From assembly GCA_012719335.1 (NCBI GenBank), contig JAAYAO010000047.1, positions 1 through 6,495 of the forward strand: a DNA stretch of 6,495 nucleotides. The letters are read 5' to 3'. Within the stretch, counting starts at the first letter, position 1. Every line of letters starts with the position of its first letter. This document shows, piece after piece, positions 1 to 5,304 of the stretch. The notes under the pieces are model-generated. The model ran no database searches. It worked only from the letters and a program-made list of their open reading frames with translations, and had not been told where the DNA came from. The position numbers were made by a program, and so were the translations under genes. Source of the stretch: Propionibacterium sp. GTDB taxonomy: Bacteria; Actinomycetota; Actinomycetes; Propionibacteriales; Propionibacteriaceae.

Positions 1-259
1 CCTCGGCCATCACCGCGTCGGCGGTGACCTGGGTGACGATGCCGACCAGCCGGTTGCGGGCCGAGGACGCGCCGAGGTCGACCTCGGGCGGTTCGGTCGC
101 CTGCCGCCGGCTCAACTCGGCCAGCGCGACCCCGTCGACGACTTGTCGTCCGTGCTCATCGGTGTCGGCCGGCAGTTTGCCGGCGTCGATCCAGCGGCGG
201 ACGGTGTCGGTCGAGACTCCCAACAGAGCCGCTGCTTGCCGCACCCGATACCGAAACAT
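1..259 (-). CDS. HTH-TOBE domain DNA-binding protein (3' part off the left edge)
   Basis: This is a probable small cytoplasmic transcription factor or molybdate-sensing protein. The visible part is the first 86 residues, reading from ATG at 259-257 without a stop to the window edge. Residues 1-50 form an excisionase/MerR-like helix-turn-helix (YRVRQAAALLGVSTDTVRRW, then IDAGKLPA and the conserved DEHGRQVV wing). From about residue 66 a TOBE domain begins (SSARNRLVGIVTQV followed by VMAE), the usual opening of molybdenum-pterin-binding (Mop/ModE-like) TOBE domains. Family members of this layout are about 130 residues, so roughly a third is missing. In actinobacteria such genes often sit next to modABC molybdate transport genes; those would have to lie to the left, and none is seen here. 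The start is chosen because a -10-like box lies 6 bp upstream, suggesting a leaderless mRNA, and no Shine-Dalgarno sequence is present. Domain identity is secure; molybdate binding is inferred from the family. Confidence 0.85.
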   Translation of the reverse strand, partial: MFRYRVRQAAALLGVSTDTVRRWIDAGKLPADTDEHGRQVVDGVALAELSRRQATEPPEVDLGASSARNRLVGIVTQVTADAVMAE

Positions 260-265
260 GCCGCC

Positions 266-298
266 ATCATACGCATACACGGCATGGATTGAGTCAAT
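266..298 (-). promoter_or_regulatory. Candidate leaderless promoter and dyad of the HTH-TOBE gene
   Basis: Read on the minus strand, TATGAT at 271-266 is a good -10 hexamer (TAnnnT). It ends 6 bp before the ATG at 259, so transcription would begin at or next to the start codon. A TTGACT sequence at 297-292 matches a -35 box, but its 20-bp spacer is long. TTGACT lies within the 11-bp palindrome ATTGAGTCAAT (288-298), which could be an operator for an autoregulating HTH protein. The window also holds the direct repeat GTATGCGTATG. This region is visibly more AT-rich than its surroundings. Confidence 0.45.
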
Positions 299-386
299 AA
301 GGCGCACCTGCACCTTGACCGCTGAGTCGGTGTGGACGTCGCCGGTGCTCGTCGGGATGAGCTCGGTTGAGCGGGCAGGCGCCGGG

Positions 387-513
387 GGTTTCGACACGGG
401 TCACGCAAGCGTGACCCTGCTCAACCAACGTGGGCAGGGGTGGTGCGTCCTCAACCAGCGTGGATGGGGAGTGGCCGGTTGAGCAGCCCGCGTAGCGGGC
501 GGTCGTCGAAACC
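387..513 (-). repeat. Dispersed palindromic repeat, copy A (127 bp)
   Basis: This element is bounded by GGTTTCGAC (387-395) and GTCGAAACC (505-513). It contains two hairpins. A perfect 9-bp stem at 398-417 (GGGTCACGC, loop AA, GCGTGACCC) lies at one end, and GCCCGC-GTA-GCGGGC (486-500) at the other. Between them TCAACC motifs recur at 421 and 451, a period of about 30 bp. It is in the opposite orientation to copies C, D and E. No coding sequence is convincing here: the open frames crossing it are the repeat translated. The bases before it (299-386) hold only a stray GGTTGAGC (365-372) and nothing else I recognise. Confidence 0.85.
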
Positions 514-552
514 AGCACCACCAATCCCCAAGACCGGCGGGACGTCGTCATG

Positions 553-638
553 GGTGGCGACACGGATCCTGCTCAACCAGCGTGGGTAGGGGTGGTGCGT
601 CGGTTGAGCATCCCGCGAAGCGGGCGGTCGTCGAAACC
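553..638 (-). repeat. Dispersed palindromic repeat, copy B (86 bp, reduced)
   Basis: This is a shortened copy in the same orientation as copy A. The right end is canonical: CCCGC-GAA-GCGGG (612-624), then GTCGAAACC (630-638) and AGCACC. The left end is degenerate (GGTGGCGAC, 553-561). The variable hairpin has collapsed to a lone GGATCC (563-568), and one internal 30-bp unit is missing. Its interior (CAACCAGCGTGGGTAGGGG) is the same as the reverse complement of copy C, so B and C look like close relatives, B having lost about 43 bp. Confidence 0.8.
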
Positions 639-706
639 AGCACCTCCGAGGCAACCGAGACCGAATCCCGGAGTCACCCTGAGTGAGGGGGCCGCGAACC
701 CCGAAC

Positions 707-719
707 CATCCCTGGGATG
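707..719. promoter_or_regulatory. 13-bp dyad upstream of the PspC gene, possible operator
   Basis: CATCCC-T-GGGATG is a perfect inverted repeat with 6-bp arms, about 80 bp before the PspC-domain gene. The 639-798 gap lies outside the dispersed repeats and holds no other feature I can support. I see no convincing -10/-35 pair, so the promoter of the gene must be here or in repeat B but cannot be placed. Arms this short arise by chance in GC-rich DNA, so the regulatory role is a guess. Confidence 0.25.
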
Positions 720-785
720 TGCCGCGGACACTGGCGAGCCGGCCCGTCGGCGGGAGATGGTGGAAGCACTGGAAAGCCCCAATGC

Positions 786-792
786 GAAAGGA
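786..792 (+). promoter_or_regulatory. Shine-Dalgarno site of the PspC-domain gene
   Basis: GAAAGGA ends 6 bp before the ATG at 799. This site fixes the start of the small PspC protein at 799 rather than at an upstream in-frame ATG at 550. The longer frame would add 83 residues read through repeat B, with no similarity to a signal or domain. Confidence 0.7.
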
Positions 793-798
793 CTCCCC

Positions 799-963
799 AT
801 GAGCATCAAGCGATCGAGTACCGACCGAGTGCTGGGTGGTGTGTGCGGCGGGCTGGCCGAATCCATCGGCATCAACGCCTGGATTCTGCGCATCCTCTGG
901 CTGCTGATCCCCGGCCCCAACATCATCGCCTACTTCGTCTGCTGGGCGCTGATTCCCGACTGA
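799..963 (+). CDS. PspC domain-containing small membrane protein (54 aa)
   Basis: This is a short inner-membrane protein consisting of little more than one PspC domain. Residues 9-21 (DRVLGGVCGGLAE) carry the signature R-x-x-G-V-C-G-G-L-A motif, followed by SIGINAWILRILW. A hydrophobic helix spans about residues 28-51 and the protein ends LIPD. Minimal PspC proteins of 55-70 residues are common in actinobacteria, whereas enterobacterial phage-shock PspC is about 120 residues and longer actinobacterial ones carry extra helices. PspC domains are associated with envelope-stress sensing through Psp proteins or with membrane regulators, but the role of the minimal form is not settled. It stands alone between repeat copies B and C, converging on the five-gene operon on the other strand. 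The start is supported by the GAAAGGA ribosome binding site. Family assignment is firm; function is inferred weakly. Confidence 0.88.
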   Translation: MSIKRSSTDRVLGGVCGGLAESIGINAWILRILWLLIPGPNIIAYFVCWALIPD

Positions 964-976
964 CCCGGGTGGTGCT

Positions 977-1105
977 GGTTTCGACGGCCGCCCGCTACGC
1001 GGGCTGCTCAACCGACGCATCACCCCGTCCACGCTGGTTGAGGACGCACCATCCCCTACCCACGCTGGTTGAGCAGGATCCGCACCGCGGATCCGTGTCG
1101 AAACC
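977..1105 (+). repeat. Dispersed palindromic repeat, copy C (129 bp)
   Basis: This full copy starts 14 bp after the PspC stop. Its left end is GGTTTCGAC (977-985) with the invariant hairpin GCCCGC-TAC-GCGGGC (990-1004) and TGCTCAACC. Two CGCTGGTTGAG units follow (GGTTGAG at 1036 and 1067, 31 bp apart). The variable hairpin is GGATCCGC-ACC-GCGGATCC (1076-1094), and the element ends in GTCGAAACC (1097-1105). It is inverted relative to copies A and B. The 44 bp between it and copy D show nothing further. The hairpins could stop transcription of the PspC gene, but no T-tract follows either stem. Confidence 0.85.
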
Positions 1106-1149
1106 CCGCCCATCACCACGCCCCGCCAGCCTCGTGAATTGGTGATGCT

Positions 1150-1186
1150 GGTTTCGACGACCGCCCGCTGCGCGGGCTGCTCAACC
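1150..1186 (+). repeat. Dispersed palindromic repeat, half copy D; possible operon-end hairpin
   Basis: Only the invariant half is present: GGTTTCGACGACC, hairpin GCCCGC-TGC-GCGGGC (1163-1177), then TGCTCAACCGGCG. It begins with the same TGCT prefix as copies C and E. It lies 13 bp beyond the stop codon of the last gene of the minus-strand operon, so its GC-rich stem would be transcribed at the 3' end of that mRNA. It may act as a terminator or as a 3'-end stabiliser, although no run of T follows on the minus strand. Confidence 0.75.
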
Positions 1187-1198
1187 GGCGCAATACGG

Positions 1199-2134
1199 CT
1201 ACCCGCGGGTGAAGGCCAGGCTCCGGGCCCGGGCGAGGTACTCCTGCGGGTCGGCCCACGGGGCGGGGACGCGTTCCAGCAGCCCGTCGCCGTACACCTC
1301 GGCGGCGGCCAGCTCGTCCAGATGCACGTACCCGATGTGGCAGTCGCAGACCGGCTTCGGGCAGGGGCGGGTGGTCAGCAGGTCGGCCAACTCGTCGGTG
1401 TAGAGGTTACCCAGGCGCACCGGGGTGAAGTGGCAGCGCCCGACGGTGCCGTCGCCGTCCACGGTGATCGCGCGCGACCCGGCTCCACAGGCCCGGCCCC
1501 GGCTGGCGAACCGCACCAGGCCGACCTCGAAGTACGGGTCGACCGCCCGCAACCGGGCGATGTCCTCGGCGGCGTAGTACGACGGCCGCACCGGGCCGGC
1601 GTCCACCGAGTAGGCGTTCACCCACACCGGAATCTGCGGCGGCAGGGCCGCGCGCAACTCCTCGATCCGCTCGATCCGGGAGCGCACCCCGACCGTCCCG
1701 GCCGACACCGACACCCCCAGCTCGTGCACCCGCATCACGTTGCGGACGAACCGGTCCAGGGCCACCTCGGTCGGGTGGTAGGTCGCCCAGATCCCCACCC
1801 GGGACGGGTCGGCCTCGGAAAGCCATTCGACCGACCCGGCCAGGTTGGTCTGCACCGCGACCCGACGCACATGCCGGGCGGTGCTGAGCCGCACCAGCGC
1901 GGCCCGGTAGCGGGCGTGGTGCAGGGCCTCCCCCCAGGGTGTGAAGAACACCGACAACCGCCCCGGGTAGCGGTCGCACCAGTCCAGGAACCGGGCCAGC
2001 GCCGCGGTGTCCGCGACCCGTTCGGCGTCGGTTTCGGCGTGCTTGGCGAAGGGGCAGTACCCGCAGCCGTAGTTGCAGGAGGCGAGCGGGCCCCGGTACA
2101 GGATCGTCAGATCGTCCGGGTCAGCGAAGTTCAT
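1199..2134 (-). CDS. STM4011-family radical SAM protein
   Basis: This is a cytoplasmic iron-sulfur enzyme, 311 residues. The radical SAM cluster motif CNYGCGYC lies at residues 20-27 (C20, C24, C27; CX3CX2C), close to the N-terminus after the first strand (LTILYRGPLAS). A TIM-barrel-like domain follows (VFFTPWGEAL near 62-71, VAVQTNLAG near 92-100, GIWATYHPTE 114-123). The C-terminal part has further cysteines C216, C234, C258, C263 and C265, set in RACGAGS, GTVGRCHF and PVCDCHIGY. This resembles a SPASM/twitch-type auxiliary Fe-S site, as found in peptide-modifying radical SAM enzymes. The ATG at 2134 overlaps the end of the STM4012-family gene by 14 bp. I saw no strong ribosome binding site, so coupling to that gene is likely. 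The family belongs to a conserved five-gene cassette; its reaction is not known to me. Peptide or protein modification is an inference from the cysteine pattern. The gene ends at TAG, 13 bp from repeat copy D. Confidence 0.9.
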   Translation of the reverse strand: MNFADPDDLTILYRGPLASCNYGCGYCPFAKHAETDAERVADTAALARFLDWCDRYPGRLSVFFTPWGEALHHARYRAALVRLSTARHVRRVAVQTNLAGSVEWLSEADPSRVGIWATYHPTEVALDRFVRNVMRVHELGVSVSAGTVGVRSRIERIEELRAALPPQIPVWVNAYSVDAGPVRPSYYAAEDIARLRAVDPYFEVGLVRFASRGRACGAGSRAITVDGDGTVGRCHFTPVRLGNLYTDELADLLTTRPCPKPVCDCHIGYVHLDELAAAEVYGDGLLERVPAPWADPQEYLARARSLAFTRG

Positions 2135-3440
2135 GGCCCGCGCTCAACTCGTGTACCCGTCCCGAATACAGGGCGGGCCCGATCGCATCGGACAGTTCCA
2201 TCCCCGCCGCGGTCAGCCGCAACCGCTGCGCAGACCATTCCGCCAGCCCGAGGTCGACCAGCTCGGCCAGCCGCGGCAGCTCGGTGACCGGGTTCAGCCC
2301 GGTGTGCGCGCGCACCTGCGCGGGATCGAGCCCATCGGTGTGCAGCAGCGACTGCAGCACCCAGCGGCGCATCCGTTCCTCTGCCGACAGGACGAACCCG
2401 TGGGTCGCCACGTCGAACCGTTCGGTGGCCACATAGTCGGCGATGATCTCCTTCACCCCGGTGCGGCCGACCGCGAACTCGCGCGAGTAATGCACCGCCG
2501 AGGTGTACGAGCGGGCCCCGCAGCCGAGCCCGACCATCCCGTCGCGCTGGCAGGTGTACTCGTCATCGGCGCCGGCCTGCCCCGGCAGGTGGAACCGACG
2601 CATCGACGACTGCTCGTACCCGGCATCGATCAGGTAATCGCGGGCGATCCGGTACAGCTCGCGGCGCTCGTCGTCCCACGACCGGCCGCGCCGGCCGATG
2701 CCGGTCAGCGGCCGCACGTACAGCGGGTAGATGAACACCTCATCGGGTGCCCACCGGCCGACGCGGCGCAGGCTCTCCAGCCAGGACGCGGCGTCCTGCC
2801 CGGCCAAGCCGTACATCAGGTCGACGTTCAGCCGCGGCGGGCCGACCTCGCGGATGGTGTCCAGCGCGTCGAGCACCTGGCGTTGTTGTTGCGGACGGCC
2901 GACCCCGTGCACCTCGTCGATCACCATCGACTGCACCCCGATGCTGACCCGTTCGACGCCGATGCCGCGCAGGTAGGCCATCCGGTCGCCGGTGGCGGTG
3001 GCCGGGGAGGTTTCCACCGAGGTGACCGCCTCGTCCGGGGTGGCACCGACCGCGGTGGCCAGGGCCGCGAAGGCGCGTTCGAGTTGCGGCACCGTCAGGT
3101 AGGTGGGGGTGCCGCCACCGACGGCGAGTCGGACGGCGCGGGCGCCGGGCAACACCGTCCGCAGCGTTTCGGCCTCACGCTGCAGGGCACCGAGGTACTG
3201 CTCGACCAGGTCGTCGGCGGGGTTGGCGGTGGTGAACAGGTTGCAGAACCCGCACCGCATCTCGCAGAACGGCAGGTGCAGGTAACCGAACAAGTTCGTG
3301 GTCGGCTCGCCGGCCCACAGGTCGGCCAATGGCTTCGGTTCGGCGAAGTGCCGGTAGGCGGTCTTGTGCGGGTAGCCGTAGGTGTAGCTGCGGTACGGGT
3401 CGGCCAGCCAGGTCGGCAGGGTCGTGGTCGGCGCGGTCAT
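2121..3440 (-). CDS. STM4012-family radical SAM protein (HemW/HemN-like)
   Basis: This is a cytoplasmic radical SAM enzyme of 439 residues, related to oxygen-independent coproporphyrinogen oxidase-like proteins (HemN/HemW). The cluster motif is HLPFCEMRCGFC with C59, C63 and C66. Other HemN/HemW hallmarks follow in order: GGGTPTYL at 108-115 (SAM binding), ETSP at 143-146, RVSIGVQS at 164-171, NVDLMYGLAGQ at 205-215, and a GLGCGARSYT segment near 304-313. The C-terminal 90 residues look like the winged-helix tail of HemW proteins. The start is ATG at 3440, in the ATGA overlap with the hydrolase gene and preceded by GGAGGT. Upstream in-frame codons only extend into that gene. HemW is a haem chaperone and HemN a haem biosynthesis enzyme; location in this cassette, next to a second radical SAM gene, argues for another substrate. 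Family identity is strong; the reaction is unknown. Confidence 0.9.
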   Translation of the reverse strand: MTAPTTTLPTWLADPYRSYTYGYPHKTAYRHFAEPKPLADLWAGEPTTNLFGYLHLPFCEMRCGFCNLFTTANPADDLVEQYLGALQREAETLRTVLPGARAVRLAVGGGTPTYLTVPQLERAFAALATAVGATPDEAVTSVETSPATATGDRMAYLRGIGVERVSIGVQSMVIDEVHGVGRPQQQRQVLDALDTIREVGPPRLNVDLMYGLAGQDAASWLESLRRVGRWAPDEVFIYPLYVRPLTGIGRRGRSWDDERRELYRIARDYLIDAGYEQSSMRRFHLPGQAGADDEYTCQRDGMVGLGCGARSYTSAVHYSREFAVGRTGVKEIIADYVATERFDVATHGFVLSAEERMRRWVLQSLLHTDGLDPAQVRAHTGLNPVTELPRLAELVDLGLAEWSAQRLRLTAAGMELSDAIGPALYSGRVHELSAGHELR

Positions 3441-4225
3441 CTCAGCAGCACCTCCGCGTAGGGGACGGTCCAGACCAGCGGGTGGGCGATGCCGTGCCCC
3501 CATTGGCCGTCCTCGCCGAAACAGTCGCCGTGGTCGGCGCAGATGATCAGCCAGGTGGGACGGCGCAGGGCGGCGAACACCCGGCCGAGTTCGGCATCGG
3601 CGGCGGCCAGGGCTGCGGCCTGGGTGGCCGGGCTGTCGCGCCGGGCGTCCGGCAGGTACGGGTGGGTCGGGGTGTGGGTGGCCGAGACGTTCCACAGGCA
3701 GAACAGTCTGCGGTCGGCCGGGGTGTCGGCGAGGATGTCGAGCATCCAGTCGGCCTGCACCCGGGCGGAGTCGCGGTTCTTCGGGCCGGACGCGGGTGAC
3801 CAGCGGGATTCGTCGAACAGCCCGGGCAGGACGCCGCCGAGCGCGCCGCGGCCGGAGAAGAAGCCGACTCCGCCGACGCACACCGTCCGGTAGCCGCGGG
3901 CGGCGAGGGCTTGGGGCACCGAGGGTTCGTCGAAGACGAAGCTGCCGGGTCGGGCGCCCACCGCCCCGTCGAAACGTCCGGCGAACGGGCGGGCCGGGCG
4001 GTGTTCACCGGGGCGGGTGGGCAGGAAGCCGGCGAGGAAGGCTTGGTGGGCGGGCAGGGTGAAGGAGCCGGGGGTGTGCCGCTGCTGCCAGCCGTCGGTG
4101 AGCAGGGCGGCGAGGTGCGGGGTGTCACCGGCGGCGAGGGTGTCGCGGGCCACGTCGTAGCGCAGCGAATCGACGGTGATCCAGATGATGTCGTGGCTGC
4201 CGATCAGGTCGGCGGCGGCGGTCAT
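3437..4225 (-). CDS. STM4013/SEN3800-family alkaline-phosphatase-superfamily hydrolase
   Basis: This 262-residue protein has the alkaline phosphatase/sulfatase fold and no signal peptide, so it is probably cytoplasmic. Metal and catalytic motifs can be followed in order: IIWITVDSLRYD (D19 as first metal ligand), GSFTLPAHQAFLAG at 53-66 with T56 at the usual nucleophile place, NVSATHTPTHPY (179-190), and ICADHGDCFGEDGQWGHG (228-245) supplying D231, H232 and H244. The sulfatase C/S-x-P-x-R sequence needed for formylglycine is absent, so despite frequent 'sulfatase' labels a phosphoester or phosphodiester activity is more likely. At 262 residues it is short for the superfamily, lacking the usual C-terminal subdomain. 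The ATG at 4225 lies in an ATGA overlap with the ATP-grasp gene, and its TGA overlaps the next start in the same way. The substrate is unknown; removal or transfer of a phosphoryl group in the cassette's pathway is inferred. Confidence 0.88.
   Translation of the reverse strand: MTAAADLIGSHDIIWITVDSLRYDVARDTLAAGDTPHLAALLTDGWQQRHTPGSFTLPAHQAFLAGFLPTRPGEHRPARPFAGRFDGAVGARPGSFVFDEPSVPQALAARGYRTVCVGGVGFFSGRGALGGVLPGLFDESRWSPASGPKNRDSARVQADWMLDILADTPADRRLFCLWNVSATHTPTHPYLPDARRDSPATQAAALAAADAELGRVFAALRRPTWLIICADHGDCFGEDGQWGHGIAHPLVWTVPYAEVLLR
3450..3455 (-). promoter_or_regulatory. Shine-Dalgarno site inside the hydrolase gene
   Basis: Read on the minus strand, GGAGGT lies 9 bp before the ATG at 3440, within the last codons of the hydrolase gene. 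It is the strongest ribosome binding site of the operon. It decides the STM4012-family start against upstream in-frame codons as far as 3881. Confidence 0.7.
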
Positions 4226-5304
4226 GCGGCCACCCGGAGTGCGTCGCAGGCGGCCATCTCGGCGCGGTAGGTGTCCTGGCCGTCCACCTCGATGCCCTCG
4301 TGGAAGTCGCCGAAGGCGTTGACCTCCAATACGTACGGGCGCAGTGATCCGGCTCGCACCAGCACGTCCACCCCGGCGTACAGGGCCGGGGGGTCGAAGG
4401 CCGCGACCGCGTGTTCGGCCGTCGCCAGCAGGTCGTGCCAGGTGTCGGCGCCGAGTTGGGCCCGGATCGCCTCGGGATCACCGCGGCGCGCGCCCAGATG
4501 CAGGTTGGTGAAGGGGGTGCCCGACACCACCCGCGGCAGCACGTGGCGGGCGCGCCGGTCGATCACCACCACCCGGAAGTCGACCGTGCCGCCGCCCGCG
4601 GTGACCTTGGGCAGCCAGGGTTGGATCACCACGCCCTGGCGCACCAGGGGGGTCAGGGCTTCGGTGAGCGCTTCGCGTCCGTGCAGGGTGACCGGGCGGG
4701 TGACATTGGCGCCGGTGGCCGGGTCGTAGGTGCTGTGCGCCAACCATCGGTCGCCGTGTCGGCGCACCGCGATCATGCCGGCCGCACTCGACCCGTGGCG
4801 GATCTTCACGAACGACTGGGCCCGCCCGGCCAAGACCTCGAGGGCATCGGGCACCGTGGTGGCGTACTCGGTGGTGGGAGTCGGCACACCTGCGCGGTTG
4901 AGCACCTCGGCGGTGGCGAGCTTGTTGAACACCGCCAGCAGGGTGGCGCTGGGTTGCAGCCTGCGGTGCGCGGGGGCGTCCCGCAGTTGTTCGTCCAGCC
5001 GGGACAGGGCAATGGCCAGCCCGGCATGCCAACGGTCGTGGCGCAGCAGCCGGGACGTGCCGACGGGCCCCGGGGTGTCGCCGCCCAGGTGCAACAGGCG
5101 GGCGTCGGTGGCCGGGTCGTCGCTGGGCGAATCCAGCCGCAGCACGGGTTGGTCGGCGAGCAGTTCGGCCCAGTCGACCGCCCCGTCCAACACGTCCGGC
5201 CAAGTGACCCAGCGCACCGGCCGGTCGGTCACCGACCGGTCGAAGGCCCGCCGCCGATCACCGGCGGCGGAGCCCACGCAGACCACGGGGGTGGTGTTAC
5301 TCAC
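4222..5304 (-). CDS. STM4014-family ATP-grasp protein
   Basis: This is a cytoplasmic ATP-dependent ligase-fold protein, 360 residues if started at GTG 5304. Residues 1-110 are a variable N-terminal domain opening with PVVCVGSAAGDRR. The ATP-grasp part shows FNKLATAEVLNRAGVPTP (126-143), FVKIRHGSSAAGM (165-177) with the nucleotide-contacting lysine and flexible loop, VIQPWLP (226-232), DFRVVVIDRRA (242-252), and GVDVLVRAG then PYVLEVNAFGDF (323-334), where E327 and N329 are the expected Mg-ATP ligands. This is closest in style to RimK/glutathione-synthetase-like enzymes, which join a carboxylate to an amine or thiol through an acyl phosphate. The GTG start overlaps the STM4015-family stop by 8 bp, and the protein then begins just before the conserved VVCVG strand. 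An ATG at 5331 would add nine residues and cannot be excluded. The open frame continues to 5481, but that part is a shadow of the upstream gene. The substrate is unknown. Confidence 0.87.
   Translation of the reverse strand: MSNTTPVVCVGSAAGDRRRAFDRSVTDRPVRWVTWPDVLDGAVDWAELLADQPVLRLDSPSDDPATDARLLHLGGDTPGPVGTSRLLRHDRWHAGLAIALSRLDEQLRDAPAHRRLQPSATLLAVFNKLATAEVLNRAGVPTPTTEYATTVPDALEVLAGRAQSFVKIRHGSSAAGMIAVRRHGDRWLAHSTYDPATGANVTRPVTLHGREALTEALTPLVRQGVVIQPWLPKVTAGGGTVDFRVVVIDRRARHVLPRVVSGTPFTNLHLGARRGDPEAIRAQLGADTWHDLLATAEHAVAAFDPPALYAGVDVLVRAGSLRPYVLEVNAFGDFHEGIEVDGQDTYRAEMAACDALRVAA

Noticed and set aside
387..513. Insertion sequence or tRNA/ncRNA gene in the repeat
   Set aside because: There is no transposase frame, no tRNA cloverleaf or CCA-type features, and no target duplication that I could confirm at the element ends.
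294..563. Minus-strand frame with LVSTTARYAGCSTG, also seen in frames at 1139 onward and others
   Set aside because: This peptide is the dispersed repeat translated. It recurs wherever a repeat copy occurs and has no start signal, so it is a typical gene-calling artefact.
550..798. N-terminal extension of the PspC protein to the ATG at 550
   Set aside because: It would be translated from repeat copy B and the non-coding gap, and the GAAAGGA site fits the ATG at 799.
2121..3440. Naming the STM4012-family gene hemN or hemW
   Set aside because: It has the same general fold and motifs, but the operon context and partner radical SAM gene fit the STM4012 family better than a haem enzyme.
2073..3461. 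Long plus-strand open frame of 462 codons, with others at 1139-2287, 4411-5544 and 5408-6376
   Set aside because: They lie opposite the five well-recognised minus-strand genes, and their translations are low-complexity Gly/Arg/Pro/His/Val-rich with no domain motif. They are antisense shadows of high-GC codon bias.
3440..3881. Extension of the STM4012-family protein to an upstream start
   Set aside because: The added part is Arg/Pro-rich shadow sequence of the hydrolase gene; the ATGA overlap and GGAGGT site fix the start at 3440.
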